Shown: positions 39,236 to 52,800 of the stretch, in pieces
Layout of the letters: each line of letters starts with the position of its first letter
How positions within the stretch are numbered: position 1 is the first letter of the stretch
Notes under the pieces: model-generated
Database searches by the model: none
What the model was told of the DNA's origin: nothing
The model's input: only the letters and a program-made list of their open reading frames with translations
Translations under genes and position numbers: made by a program
DNA from: Thamnaconus septentrionalis
Lineage: Eukaryota; Chordata; Actinopteri; Tetraodontiformes; Monacanthidae
Assembly: GCA_009823395.1 (NCBI GenBank)
Contig: CM020511.1
Coordinates: forward strand, 10,638,001 to 10,702,000
DNA length: 64,000 bases
Direction of reading: 5' to 3'

Positions 39236-42200
39236 CTTAATTATTTTTGTATGATTTTAGAAGCCAGTTGTGGTTTGCTCGTCGTGCTGTAAGATTGACA
39301 CTGTAAGGTCGCGTCACACTTTCGCTTGAGCAACCTCACGCCTAGCAAAACCGCTACTTTCTGTCTCAGCAAAAAGTTGAGACGTTTACAAGGTAACAAA
39401 CAACAGGAATGCAAATGACTTACCGCTGTTTGCTCCTGTCACATTCAGACTACATTCAGACAGCTGTGTTGCACAACATAGTTTTTCTCTAAGCCCAGTT
39501 CTTAGCAGCAGATTTGAAGCCAGTAGAATGATAAAATAATCCCAGAGGATTTAAGACTTGACTTGTGTAATACCAACGCAGAACTTTCATCAATGACTCT
39601 CTCTATAGTCCAGTATGAAACCTGTAGATGACTTATTACTTACTATGGCATCCTCCTGCATGTTAATATCTTCAGCCTTCAGTGACATTGTTGGGGCACA
39701 ACATGGAGCACACTGAATGGATAAACTGCAACTTCATGTTGTTGGGCATGAGGATGCAGCTATTGATAACCACAGACCTTTAGTCACAATGCAGCATGCA
39801 GTGTTGTCCGGTTTGCACAGTGTATTGCGTTATTATAAATCTGCATTTCTCTGTGTTTCAACAATCAGCATGCGTGTGTATGTGTGTGTGTGTGCGTGCG
39901 TGCGTGCGTGTATGTGTGTTCGCGTGCACGCCTTGTATGGAGACACACACATAGAGATAGAGCCCTGAGGGTGAGGGCTGTGGTTCCTTCCTCCCATTGA
40001 GGACACATGCAGCAGGAAGTCCTTGTTTGTGTACTGGACCACTACCATGACTTATTCCCCTAGAAATGCCTCACATTGTTCTTCCCCACCATAGCATTGC
40101 TGTGGCTTGCCTCTAGTGGCGTGCGTGTGTGTGTGGCTTGGTGCTGGCAGAGTCATACTTTGTAAATTCCCAACCCAGAGAGGCTTTTTCTACTCTAATA
40201 TGCATTGCAAATGTCATTGCGGGGGAGTAAACATTATAATCCAATAATAATACTTAACGCAAATCAATTTTTCATGCTCTATTTTAATTGGGTTTTATTT
40301 CTATTTTTATTTGTTTTTATACACTGTTTACTCTTATTGTGAAATGTTTATTTCATGTAAAGCAATTGGTATGCAATGCGCTATGCTAATAAAGCTGCCT
40401 TGCCTAATCCTGCTGCAACAAAAAGCAGTTCAGAACCAAAGCAACGGGGACATCTGCCAATGTCCCTCTTAATTTTCTTGTGGCATAACACATACAGGAA
40501 CTCAAGTAGGAATTTTGCGTTAGACAGTTAAAAAAAAAGTTGTGCACACAGAAAGGCAATTACCCTTATTAGCTTTGTTAATGTCTTTGTGACGACATAA
40601 ATGAAAAAGCCCCCCCCCCACTGAGGAGCAAGCCAACAGGGACTTGCTGCTTTGGTAGTGTTTCCCTCGGGGCGGTGGAACCATCACCTGTGAAGTGTGA
40701 CTTGCTCAAGGGCTTGGAGCAGTTTGTCTGTTTTTGCAAACAGAAAGCAGAAGGAAGGAACTGACCTCCTAGATTTCCTGGATATCTGAATGGAAATCTT
40801 GTGTCTTTGTTCTTTTATTTAATCTAACAATCATATTTCATATTTTACAATTGTAGTTATTTTTTCCTTATTTTCTCCCATGAGCACTTAGCTTGCCTAT
40901 TGCGATTGTTAAGCAAAAAAGAAAAGAAATTTGATACTACAGACACAAAGAAGAAAACATGCACAGACACCCACACTCTTCTGGACAATCTCTCTCCTCA
41001 TTATTGTCCCATAGACTCCCTTTAGTTACTGTGGTAAGAACACAAAAACTGATCAGAGATGATGCTCTCACGCTAGGAGCACTGGACCCGAGTCAGACAG
41101 CACTTGTTTCCAATTAAGATGCTGCTCAGATGATCCGAAGCAGATCGTCTCAGACTCTCCGCTGGTATCACATTCACATGTGTTTTGAAACTCGGCTGGA
41201 AGGGAGGCTCCGACAATAAATAACGCCCTGTCATAGCAACATGCTATTTGTTTTAGTGCTGTCATTACCGCTGCGCACTTATGAGAGCCATTTTTTTTTT
41301 TTTTTACACAATTTGCCAGCATGCCAGTGGGGAATGGGTCAAAGGTAGATGTAATTCATTCCCGACGTGGAATCTCTTTAGGACTGAGTCACTTTTATGG
41401 CTCGTCTTGTCATTCCATTGTGATGAGTTTAACCTCCCTCGAGCCTAAACGTGAGGAATTTGATGTCAGGCACACTGATTGTCTTTGTGTTAAGCAGGAC
41501 AGAAGAATTAGAATAAAACAAGAAAACTTTTAGATGGGGCTCCTAAATCAGGCAGCAAATGCAAGAGGATGAGAAGAAGATGGGTAATAAAGCAGGAATG
41601 GCTGAACTGGCCATGTGCATGATTTCAGTTTTTATGGTCCCTTTTTATTTGTGGGATCTCGGTGTGCACTTAGTGAGTCGCACAGCCTGGAGTTTTAAAG
41701 TGTATCTGGAAAGTATTCAAAAATCCCTTCGTGCTTGTGATTTTCCATTAGTTTTAATTTTATAAAAATGCAAAAATGCAAAAAAATAAATGAAATTAAT
41801 CCAAAATTTAAAAAAAAAAAAAATGAATATGGTGGTAACGTTAAGAAAAAATGTGAAAAAGTGACGTGCAGTGAGTACTCGCTGGTTGCACCGTAGATCA
41901 TGTAGCCTCCCTCACTCCATAATATGAGAACCACCTGGATAAAAGGCAGTTTATTTTAGGAGTGTAAATACACCTCAGGGTTAATTTCAGCATGTTTTAA
42001 AAGGAAAGGCTGATGCTGTGAAGTGAAAAACCAAAAATAGTGCAAACATGACTTAAAGTGAACAAAAGGTCCTTTTCAAGATAATTGCAGAACATAATAA
42101 AATCTTGTGTTTTGACTGTGATCACTATCCAGTTGGTTTGGGAAGTTTTTTTGAAGAACAAAAGTGCAAATTTGGAGATTTCTTTTGTGAGCATATGACT

Positions 42201-43164
42201 TCAGAGTCAGATCAATGGACAGGTTGTGACTTTATAAAGTTGTGCAATCAAGTTGGATATACTGTATATACATATATAAAAGGAATAACAACACAACAAA
42301 GCAAGTTCTTCCAGAGTCACTGAGCCGTTTGCTTGTGACCTGGGCTCTGAAGATGATTAATAGACCTGCAGGAGCAATTCTGCATTCTGTATTCTGTTGG
42401 TGGGAGCAAGGGAAAGGCCCCCGAGTAGAAAAAGTGCTTCACAAGTAGGTTAATGATTCATATCTTGGAATGCCATTGTGAGAGAACAAGGCGTGTGGAG
42501 TCTGTGGATATCAAGGCATCAGGGAGCGCTCACATCTTTGATTTTATCCGCAAGGCAACTCCGCAGGACCTGATAGCAACTGCGGCCTGCCGACTGCATG
42601 GTGACGGCCAAAACACTGGTTTATCACCTCGTTAAAACCTTCCAAACACGAACTGCAATCTGACGGTCGCGATCAGCCGCGTCCAGACATCTTTATCAAT
42701 CCGCTGTCTGTTATCTGAAGGGAATTGAGATCAAATGGCTGACGAGTGAGGCATAAAAGGTGTTTAAAAGGCTCGTTATTCATGTTGTCGGGACAAACTT
42801 GGCACTGCCAGCTGCTTTTAACGGCTCCCGTCTATCCGCCCATCACCTGCTTTGAACATGAAGTCATGTCTGTCTGTGCGAGGAGGGGTTGAAAAAAGAA
42901 AATCTCCAGCGCCGTCGTTACTCACCAAAACACGACGCGGATCCAAGTAATTAGCAGCTAGTTAGAGCGCTGTGAGGAGATGACTCAGTGCTGTAAAACC
43001 CTGTGTTCACATCCTTACACACTCACACACTCACACACCGAACTAGATGATCCCTCCGTAATGTGTCAAACCCCATTGAATGCGACACGAGAGCTCCCTG
43101 GCTTCCTGATTGGAAAAGGGAAAATAAGCCCTATTAGCAGCTTTCGCTGGCCCCACATCAGTGT

Positions 43165-43225
<61 letters not shown>

Positions 43226-43792
43226 AACACATGCACACTCTCACTCCAGTCATGGCAGAAAGACAACATGGAAATAGAACTTCAAAACCTCGAAACCAAG
43301 AAGCCCAAAGGCCCTGCGCACATGTACAGACACATGGAATTTCTGACTGTCTGGCTCTCCCATTCTTCTTGGATTTTTTTGTGTTTTTTTTTTTTGCAGA
43401 CCCGTTTTACTAGCAGTGTCCCAAAACGCGTCTGCAATCTAAAAACGCCATCGCCTGTTTTGTTGCTCCTGTTTTATTGCATCTGCGGCTTCTCGCGAGG
43501 CAATTTCAGCAAGATTTACTTCTTCACAGTCACGCACAACCGTGCAACCGACATATTATTCATTCCACGGTGAGAATTTTTTTAACCTCATTTGACCAGA
43601 CAGCGCCCCAGCACGTGGTGCATTCAAAAGCGCTCGCTCCTTCGAGAAGGGCTCGACACCAAGGAGATCGCAATTAAAATCTATTGCTTACATTTTTGTC
43701 GACTTCCAAGTCTGCCATGTGTCCATGTTTTCCGCCGCACAGTAAGAAGGTTGCGGGTTCGATTGTTAATTCATTTTAACACATCGTCTCTC

Positions 43793-43844
<52 letters not shown>

Positions 43845-46800
43845 TACAAGTGCAGCGCCATCAAACTGGACACGAGTGCATCATTTTTCACAGTGACGTG
43901 CTGTAACTTTAAGGAAAACTCAGATGTGGATCTCTGATGGAAAATGAATGGGACACAGATGAATGACTGAACGGTGTTCTGAGGCAAAAATCACATAAAG
44001 AAAAAACACATACACACACACACAATAGGGAAAAAAAGTAAAAATAAGATGTGGAACATGTGGAAACTGTGAGTGATTACAGAGGCAGTGCGGTGAGAGG
44101 TTGCCATTGGTCAGTCGCTGGTGCGAGCCCCTCAGGTCCCGGCTGGCCGGCCCAGTCCAGTAATGTTAGGCTGAGTGAGACAGTCTTTGAAAAGGTGCCC
44201 AGTTGGAGTAGACTATACTCGGCCGGGCCGGGCCAAGACAAGCCAACCCGGGCCGAGCCAGGCCAAAGCTGAGGTAGACAGGCCCCTGAGTGTTTTCTCC
44301 TCCTGGCCGCTGCAGCCCTGAGGTTTGGCTGCATGTGCATCCACAGTCAGAGGAGGGAGTCACAGGCTGCGAGGACCTGCTTAGATCATAGTTAAAGTTA
44401 CAGCCTCATTTATTAATATGTTTTTTTTTTTTTTTTTTTTAAAGACTTATTGTTTTGATGGGAAGGACATGATATCCAGCAACACTCCCTGCTGTTCTGG
44501 CAGCACAGGCCCGGAGAACCACTTCCCCCCGCGGAGGGCTGGTTTGTGTTGGAGCTTTTCTGTTTTGAGTAGTGAGAGGAAATTTCTGCTTCCTCCGCCT
44601 CCGCCATCCACACTATCCACTTTTACCCCAACGCCTTGTGTTTTCTTTGAAAATGTCGCCTTGTTTCTACAGTAAAAAGCAAAGTGCTGTGTCAAACATT
44701 TTTGGTTTGTTTAAGTGTTTAAACGTGAGACAAAAATAAACCGTCATTACAAATGTTCCCAATAATAAAAGTCAAGACATTTTGGTCGAAGAGGATTAAA
44801 GTCAGGATTTGGCAGAGGTAATGAAATTAAAACCACTAATTTGCCCATCCTGTTTGATACACTGAGAATTTATCAAATTTCAATTTATAATACTTAAATT
44901 GGTTTGAGCTGTTACATATCTATTACATAACTATGAGACTTCTTACGTGATGAAAGTGGAGAAGAAAATTTAAGAAGAAAAAGGAACTGAACCATTCATT
45001 CTGTTTCATTTCATTTTTTACATTTATAAATATTGTCGAGCAATGGGATAAAAGTAGAAGTGGTCACACAGATTTTGATTGATGTGCGCACACCAGCGAT
45101 TGATTGCTCATTGGCAAACTAACAAGGGAACTGAAACTGATAGAAGCAGATTTGTCCTCGTGAGAACGCTGCTGAACACAGACATGGCACCGCCGGGCTA
45201 CCGTACACACACTGTACACACACTGTACACACACTGTACACAAACTGCCTCCACCTCCACCGGGACAAAGCCATAATTAGCCGTCTCCCACGGAAGGCTT
45301 TTCCCGGGAAACACTGGCTTTTTTTTTTCCCCTTCCTGTGGCATTCTTCCCTTTGTTGCCTTACCTGCGTGAGTCCTTTCATAAATTCCTACCTCGGACT
45401 GTCTGAGATCCAGTCGGGAGGGGTGCGGCTGCCATTGATCTTCGTCGTTGGAGACGCAGACGATCGTGACTCAACCAAGCGCAACCGTTTCTGTTTGATA
45501 AACTGCTTCATGAGCTGCCTTTTATGATTTAGCCGAGACTCTTGATTCCCCAGCGTCGCCAGAATCCCCAAAACTCTTTGATCTCGGGGGTTTATTTACT
45601 CCTGTTAGCTGGTCGTAGCTAAATACATTTGTGGAATGCCAAAAATAGTACTTTCGAGCATCAACCCTGTAATTCACCTCAGTTTTATTGTGTTTGAGCA
45701 CGTGGTTTAGCTCTGTGGCCTGTTACACACCCAGAGGTGGGAAGTAACTAAGTACAACTACTTAGTTACTGTATTTAAGTGTATTTTTCAGGTATCTGTG
45801 CTTTACTTGCTACTTTTTTTTTAAAGGTGTTTAAAAAATACAAATTCTGTATCCTTTAAACACCTTTAGAGGAAACAGAAGAGTCAACAGAAGGGTTGAC
45901 AACAATTACAGTTGTTGTTGGCAAGCAACAACGGCTGTAATTAAAAGTACTTCACTTATTATTATAGTTGTTGTTGCTTGAAGAGGAGCCATTTGAACTG
46001 TGCTGTTATGCAGTTAAATATAAAAGTGGATTATATTTTAGAGATAGATTATTTTATAGTTCCTCAGCTTTGGAGTCACTGTTTAGTATTTCAGTACAGA
46101 CAAAAATAAGAATATAGAAAATAATATTGGTTATTGTTATTAAAAGTGTAAACATCCAATAATGGCTCACTGGTCATAACGATCACTGATTACAGTTTGG
46201 TTGTGCAGCAGTTGACAAAAACTATTGTACCAAAGCTGTTCAAAATGATCCAGACTAATCTGTCACTCTTTAATCCTTGCAAAAAAACAACAAATGTGTT
46301 GTTTCGTTATTGGCAAAATAAAGTTTGCTTTTTACTTAAATACATTTCAGAACCTGAACTTTCTTTATTTTACCAAAGTAAAGGAGTTGAATCAGTACTT
46401 TTATTTTACCAGAGCATTTTTTCCACGAGTATACATACTTTTTCTTAAGTACAGAATGTGAGTAATTTTGCCACCTCCATACACGCACCTGCCGTGCACT
46501 TTCCATCGTTGTAATAAACTTCCTTCTCTTTTTTCGCCCCCAGTGGTGCCCGGCGACTCGTCGCTGTCCGTCATCCTGATAAGCCTGCTGCCCCTGCTGC
46601 TGACGCTGATCGTGGTGGTGGGAATGTTCTACTGGTACCGAACGCATCGCCAGCGCATGCACAGCCAGGAGTGGGAAAGCAGCATCAAGAAGCGCAAAAA
46701 GAAAGGGCTGGACTGCGGGGACTCGTGCGCCATCATGACAGACGACGACGGCTCGGACAGCAGCTCCACGCACGCCAACAGCCTGAACCACAACACCGAG

Positions 46801-49800
46801 CCGCTGCCAATAGAGCTGGATCTCATGGTGCGTGCGTGCTAGGTTTTTCTGCAGCAGTGTCTTCCACAGCTGGACTGTTTGTTTTGTTCCTTCAGTCTCT
46901 TCGTCACAAACGTGTCCATTTTGCACTAGCTAGGCTAGTTTGAGGAGCAAATCACCTTGGTAAATGGAGCGAACCGGCACGTCACACACGACGTCATGAA
47001 CAAAGTTTTTGAATAGCAGGCAAAAACAGTATACATTATCACAGATTATATTTAATAATAATGATTAAACATAAATATACTTTATTTGATATTTTTTTCA
47101 ATTCTATTCTATGACTTCTTCATCGATTAGCATTTTTTTTGCGTCTTCTCCTCAATGTTTTGCTGCCCCAACAGCGCCCCTGGTGGCCTCCACTCTGAAA
47201 ACCACTGGTTTAAGCGCTGCCGATTTTGAAATCTAACGAAGCCTTTCTGCTCGTTCCAGGTGGGGAAAGGTCGCTTCGCCCAGGTGTACAAGGCCAGGCT
47301 GAGGCAGACCACGTCGGAGCAGTTTGAAACGGTGGCCGTGAAGGTCTTCCCCTGCGAGGAGTACGCCTCCTGGAAGAACGAGAAGGACATCTTCTCCGAC
47401 ACGGACCTGAGGCACGAGAACGTGATCCACTTCCTCACGGCGGAGGAGAGGAAGGTGGAGAAGCAGTACTGGCTCATCACCGCCTTCCACTCCCGAGGGA
47501 ACCTCCAGGTGAGGCGACCAGTCTCCTCTTCCTCCTCCGGCCCCATACAGCCACCCTTCAAAGTGTCCTTACTTCAGCTGTCACAGTCTGGTACGCTTGT
47601 CTGGACGGTCAATCACGCAATAAACTGCAGCGCAGAATCAAGAGAAAGCATCAAAAATCACAGGTGCACTTTACCACAAACGCAGCATCAGAAGAGCACA
47701 AAAGATAGTTTCTGATCCATCTCATCCAGCCGACCACCTGTTCCAGCTGTTGCCCTCTTGTCTGCTCCATAGATCTACAGCTTTTTCCCCCAATGCTATC
47801 AGGTGTCTGATCTCTATTTACCTCTGAAGCATTTACAGCTATACCCTCTTCGCACCCTCTGTATATGTCAATTCTCTGTGATTCCTTATATAAAAGGCCT
47901 GGTATCAATGACAAATTTTGTATCCCATCTGATAAATTATTTTAAATTTTATTTGAATTGAATTGAATTGAATTGATCACGCTTTTCACACTGTAATTCC
48001 TCTGCCCTGCAGGAGCACCTGACCCGTAATGTGCTCAGCTGGGATGAGCTCATCGTGCTGGGCAGCTCTTTGGCCCGGGGTGTGTCCCATCTGCACAGCG
48101 ACCGGCTTCCCTGCGGACGCCCAAAGGTGCGTGGACCAATCGGAGTTATCCACGCTTGCTCCGTGACTGACATAATCACTGTCAGTGTATGCGTGAGAGG
48201 GCGTCTATCCAACTCTCTGTCCTGAGCCTATGTTGTGTTGCTCCTGAAGGTGGCCATAGTGCACAGGGACCTGAAGAGCTCCAACATCCTGGTGAAGAGC
48301 GACCTGACCTGCTGCCTGTGTGACTTTGGACTGGCACTGCGTCTGGACAGCTGCATGTCTATTGATGAACTCGCCAACAGTGGACAGGTCTGTTGTTATG
48401 TGTTTGTTTGTTTCCTTTTTTGCTCTCTTTATTTAAATTCATTCACTAAAATATGAAAGAACAATTTACATTTCACCTGATAATGTTAATCTACTGACTG
48501 ATTTTACAAAATGTATGAAGTCACCTGTAAAATCTTGAATTGGCAAAGTAAATAACTTCGGCTCTGATCTGACGCAAAGGAAAATTAGCTATCTAGCTGT
48601 GTATCAGATCACTGTCAGTCTACACGAGCGTTTGTTGCAAACTGGTCTGAAGTGTTGCCGCAGAGATAACAACGGTGTTGGGTGCAAACTCTTTCATCTT
48701 TGTGTGTTTGCTACCGCAGCCTGCTGATGTGAGATACACACACTCTTTGTTTGTTGCGTCTTACTTTGTCTCGAGCAGCAGAGTGAAATGTTTTAATGGG
48801 AAACACTTCTGTTGCTGACAGAACAAATGTAGCAGTGGTGGACAGGTGGTCAAAAGACATAATGTGAAGCTTTTTTGTGACATGCGGCTCCTCCAGGCAC
48901 TTCTCGGCTCCTTACTAACTCTTCCTGTCTGTCAGAGGGACTCCACCACTCTCATTCATGATTCATAATGATTCTGGTTAGTAAAACAACATCTGTGGGT
49001 GAAAAAAGGGGACTGGTTGTGACTTATTTGCCTACATACCTCCTGACATTGCTGACCATCATATTGCAACCTGAGACGCACCACTTGTGTTCTTTTTTTG
49101 CCCTCCATTACGTATTATTTAATTCGTTTCAATGTTTGACGGATGATCTGTAGTAGCCACAATGTGTACCGTTCACAATGAGAAAGTGGAAATTCCCATC
49201 TGCTAGATTGTAATTACGACCAGCGTGTGTTTCTGTGCAGTACAGCTTGGAAAAACTGAAGAAACATGGCTTGCTGCAGGGTTTCCAAAAAGAAATATTA
49301 ACAAAATGTAAATAATATTCCCTCCAAGCTTGTTCAGGGCTGTGGTTTGCAACCGCAAGAGGTACCGTAGTAATTAAGTCAAGCAACACTGAAATTTAAG
49401 ATTGAGATTTAGCTCTTCAAAAAACCAAACACGAGCTCCCTCCTTGTTCTTACAAGCACTTGGCTGGCAGACAAAGGTAAACTGAATGTTCGCCAAACCT
49501 TAATATCATGTTTAGCTCATTTCCAGTTTGTCCTCCAGCAAAGCTATGGTTAAATAGAGAGTGACAACATATTCCAACGTCAGCTTGTGGGGGCGTAGAT
49601 GAGGAAATGGAAGGACTCATAATAGCTGAGCTCAGAACCTGATTAATTTGAAATAGAGCAGTACTGTGTCAGAAAGTTAATCCCCTTTTTACACATCTTT
49701 GGAATTGTTCCTCTACTTTGCATCATAACTTGGAGCTGAGCTTTGAGTTGGAACTAGCACTCATTATATTCATGGTACTGATTAAACTTTGATTAACCCC

Positions 49801-52800
49801 AGCATGGAGATGAATGGATAGATGAATTTGTTTTGGATTAGCAACTAAATTAATATCATATTTTGAACCTGATCAGTTCCAGGGATTATGAATTGTTTCA
49901 CGTGTGACTTGTCCTTTACTTACTGTGGTCTGCGTGAAACTGATGAGCTCTTTCAACTGCAGCAAGACGCCGACCACAGACGCTGAAAGGTTCACCTGTT
50001 TCCACCGAACGTGTCTCGCGTCTGTGTTCATCTTGCGCAACTTCCTCTGTGCCGCAGGTGGGAACGGCGCGCTACATGGCCCCTGAGGTGCTGGAGGCCC
50101 GACTGAACCTGGAGAACATGGAGTCCTTCAAGCAGACTGACATTTACTCCATGGCCCTGGTGCTCTGGGAAATGACGTCGCGGTGTGAAGCCGTCGGAGG
50201 TTCGTCCCTGAACACAAACATTGCCGCCTGTTGTCGACATCTCTGTTTCTGGCTTTACACATAAGCACACCAGGCGGAGTCGAAGCAGTCAGTTGTGTGA
50301 AGACGATGAGGTAATGGTGAGGTCTTGCTCCAGATTGTCACTCCACTCGTGGAGGCCCGTGCTTTACATCTTTTGGCACAAACTTTTTTGTGCCACGGAC
50401 TGGTTTAAGGTCAGAGAATATTTTCAGAGACCGGCCTTTGAGGTGTATGAGGTGAATAAATACAACAAAAGAACATGATATGGCCGGCATGAAAGCTGTG
50501 ATATTTTCTAAATATAATAACAAACTAGAATCCATTGTGCACTGCTACTTGCAACTTCATTAGCAGCATCCTCTTAACATTGCAACAACTGCATAACATT
50601 AGCAACGCGCTTATTTTCTTTCAAATTGCTCTGAAGGCTGCTGGTCTGTTAATGCAGGTGTTTGGTCTCCAAGTGGCAAAGCAGTTTTGAAGGCTTCATT
50701 GCCTCATTAGAGAGTTGGTCGCTGCGTATAAAGGAGAGTGGGCGTAATTTTTTTTCCCTTTTTCTGTCCCTAATTCTCTTCCGTATTTTCCCCTTCTCAA
50801 AGAAACTTTCCAGAGACATTTGTTTTCATTCATTTTTCTAGGTAGGTAGCTAGCTAGCTAGCTAGCTAGTTAGATCGTGACCAAGCCCAGCGCCTTGCGA
50901 TGTGCCTCAAGAGTTGAGCCATGGACGGTCCTGGTGCCGGTCCGCGGCCCGGTGTTTGGGGGCCGCTACTCTCCATGACTACGTGTACATTGGGATTCAG
51001 GCCTGCGTGGTTGTAAAAGTCCTATTTTGCATCTGTAGCAGACTTTATTTACACCGTGAACAAGCCACACACACACAGAGAACCACACTTTCCGCTGGCA
51101 ACAGGCAGTGACCTGGAGCTGTATGGACTGGAGGAACTGCGGTTTAATATGCAAACTGCAAACAGAAAAGCCCAGTCCTCACCCTGAATCAATCCCAGAG
51201 CCTCCTTGCTACAAGGTGACAGTGTGTCCAGAGGCCCCAGTAAATCCGGTGAGTGAGGCCTTGGAGGTTTTCACACTTGCTGAGTTGTCGAAGTTGCAAA
51301 GCGGCCAAAGAGAACAACTGACTTTGCCTGCCTGGTGCCTTGCCATCGCGATTCTGACGGTGGGTGCGGCGCCGCTGACCCAAAAGCTGACATGCAACGT
51401 TTGCAGAGAGTTTTGGTTAAGCCGACTTCCTGTTATGCAGTGCGGAGGGTTTGTGTGTCAACAGGGAGTCTGACGGTCCCGTCTGTCTGTTGGACCTCGG
51501 CTGCAGGTCCGCTTGAGGAATCTGAGGAATGTCTAATATGTGAAGGAGACAACCTGAAGTCTGCAGCTCCGGCCTTCTTTGGGCAGGAAATCAGAGATAT
51601 GCTACCTGTTTCGGCTGGCTGTATGTGTGTGTGTGTGTGTGTGTGTGTATCTCTCCAGGTTTGTTTTTTTAATCCAACTCCTTCCTTCCCACTGCACTCT
51701 GCAAGCTCTCTCACGTCGCCTAAATGCGTTGCCGCGTCTGCATTCTAAAAGAGGTTTGTCCCATTTCCATGGCGTCTGTGAGGAGCAGGACAAGAAACAC
51801 CGAGAAGAACAACAAGCTAATTTATGCTCGCAGCCGTGTTTGTGTCCTGTCTGCGTCCTTTCTCAGACAAACAGCAGATTTCTCACCGCTGCTACTGCCG
51901 AGCAACACACTCGCGCCTAGCGTCGCAGTTTGCGGCAACGGAGACTGCTAAATCTATTCTGCACCGCATGGTTTCCTGACTCGACCTCAACACAAGCTGA
52001 AGCTTGACAGCGTTTGAGTAGCGTAACTTTGAAAAGTCCAAAGGGGTTTTTTAGCAACAACTCTGAGTCAAACAGTGAAACGGCCCTAAAGAAACGGCTG
52101 TTAAGTGCGTTACAAATAAAATCTATTATTATTATTTTTATTATTATAATCATGTCCTGGCTTTCCAAAAATCCCACTTGGGCAGTTTAGAACTCAAATT
52201 GGATCTTGCACGGACAACAACACACACACACGCACACGTACACAGAAACACACACACATGCACATAAAAGCCTTTCTGTTTTCGGTGTCTCTCCTACGGT
52301 TCTCACTTTCCTCAGCAGTTGGTTTCTAGACAGACTGAAAAATGTCGAACTGGACAGTTACATTTCAGCGTGGTGTGTGTGTGTGCGTGCTCGTGTGTGG
52401 GCGTGTGTGTACGTGAGAGAGAGAAAAAGAGAGCGAGCGAGTTTGCTTCTGTGTGCAAACTTGCGCTGCAATTCCTCCCCCAACGACAGAGAACAGAACT
52501 GAGAGTATAAATGGTTGGGCTGGCATCTCTTGTTGTTGTTGTGGTCGGTTATAGTACATTCCCTGTGTGTGTTGCTGAGCAATTTTATTTACATACCCCG
52601 AATTAGCCTGCGGGGCGAGGCAGAGCCTGCATGCGTGCTCCGTCTGAGCTACGGCTGCTGCAGGGAGACCGAGTGGGGCGAAAAGTTTTGCCCCGTGCCA
52701 AGCAAAAGACCTGCAGTCTAAGAGAGGAGAGGAGACGCCGGCCCTTTGGCTGAGAGCAGCCAGTGCGCTGGTGGCCCTCCCCTGCTGGGGCCACTCCCAA

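Larger units (their letters stand above)
37113..46543 (+). other. tgfbr2: tgfbr2 intron 3 (9.4 kb)
   Basis: Phase 1, gtgagt...cgccccag. The intron is rich in repeats: two copies of a hAT-like family (37298-37640 and 45732-46479), a LINE reverse transcriptase remnant with a GATT tail (38748-39234), a retroposon tail (40280-40410), two CA microsatellites and a short 13-bp tandem array. No extra exon was recognised. Confidence 0.85.

Noticed and set aside
42980..43573. 197-residue open frame with a long His/Thr run
   Set aside because: Runs through a CA microsatellite and has no recognisable domain on either side.
46336..46926. 196-residue open frame on the - strand
   Set aside because: Antisense shadow of tgfbr2 exon 4 and the neighbouring MITE; the + strand encodes the conserved receptor.
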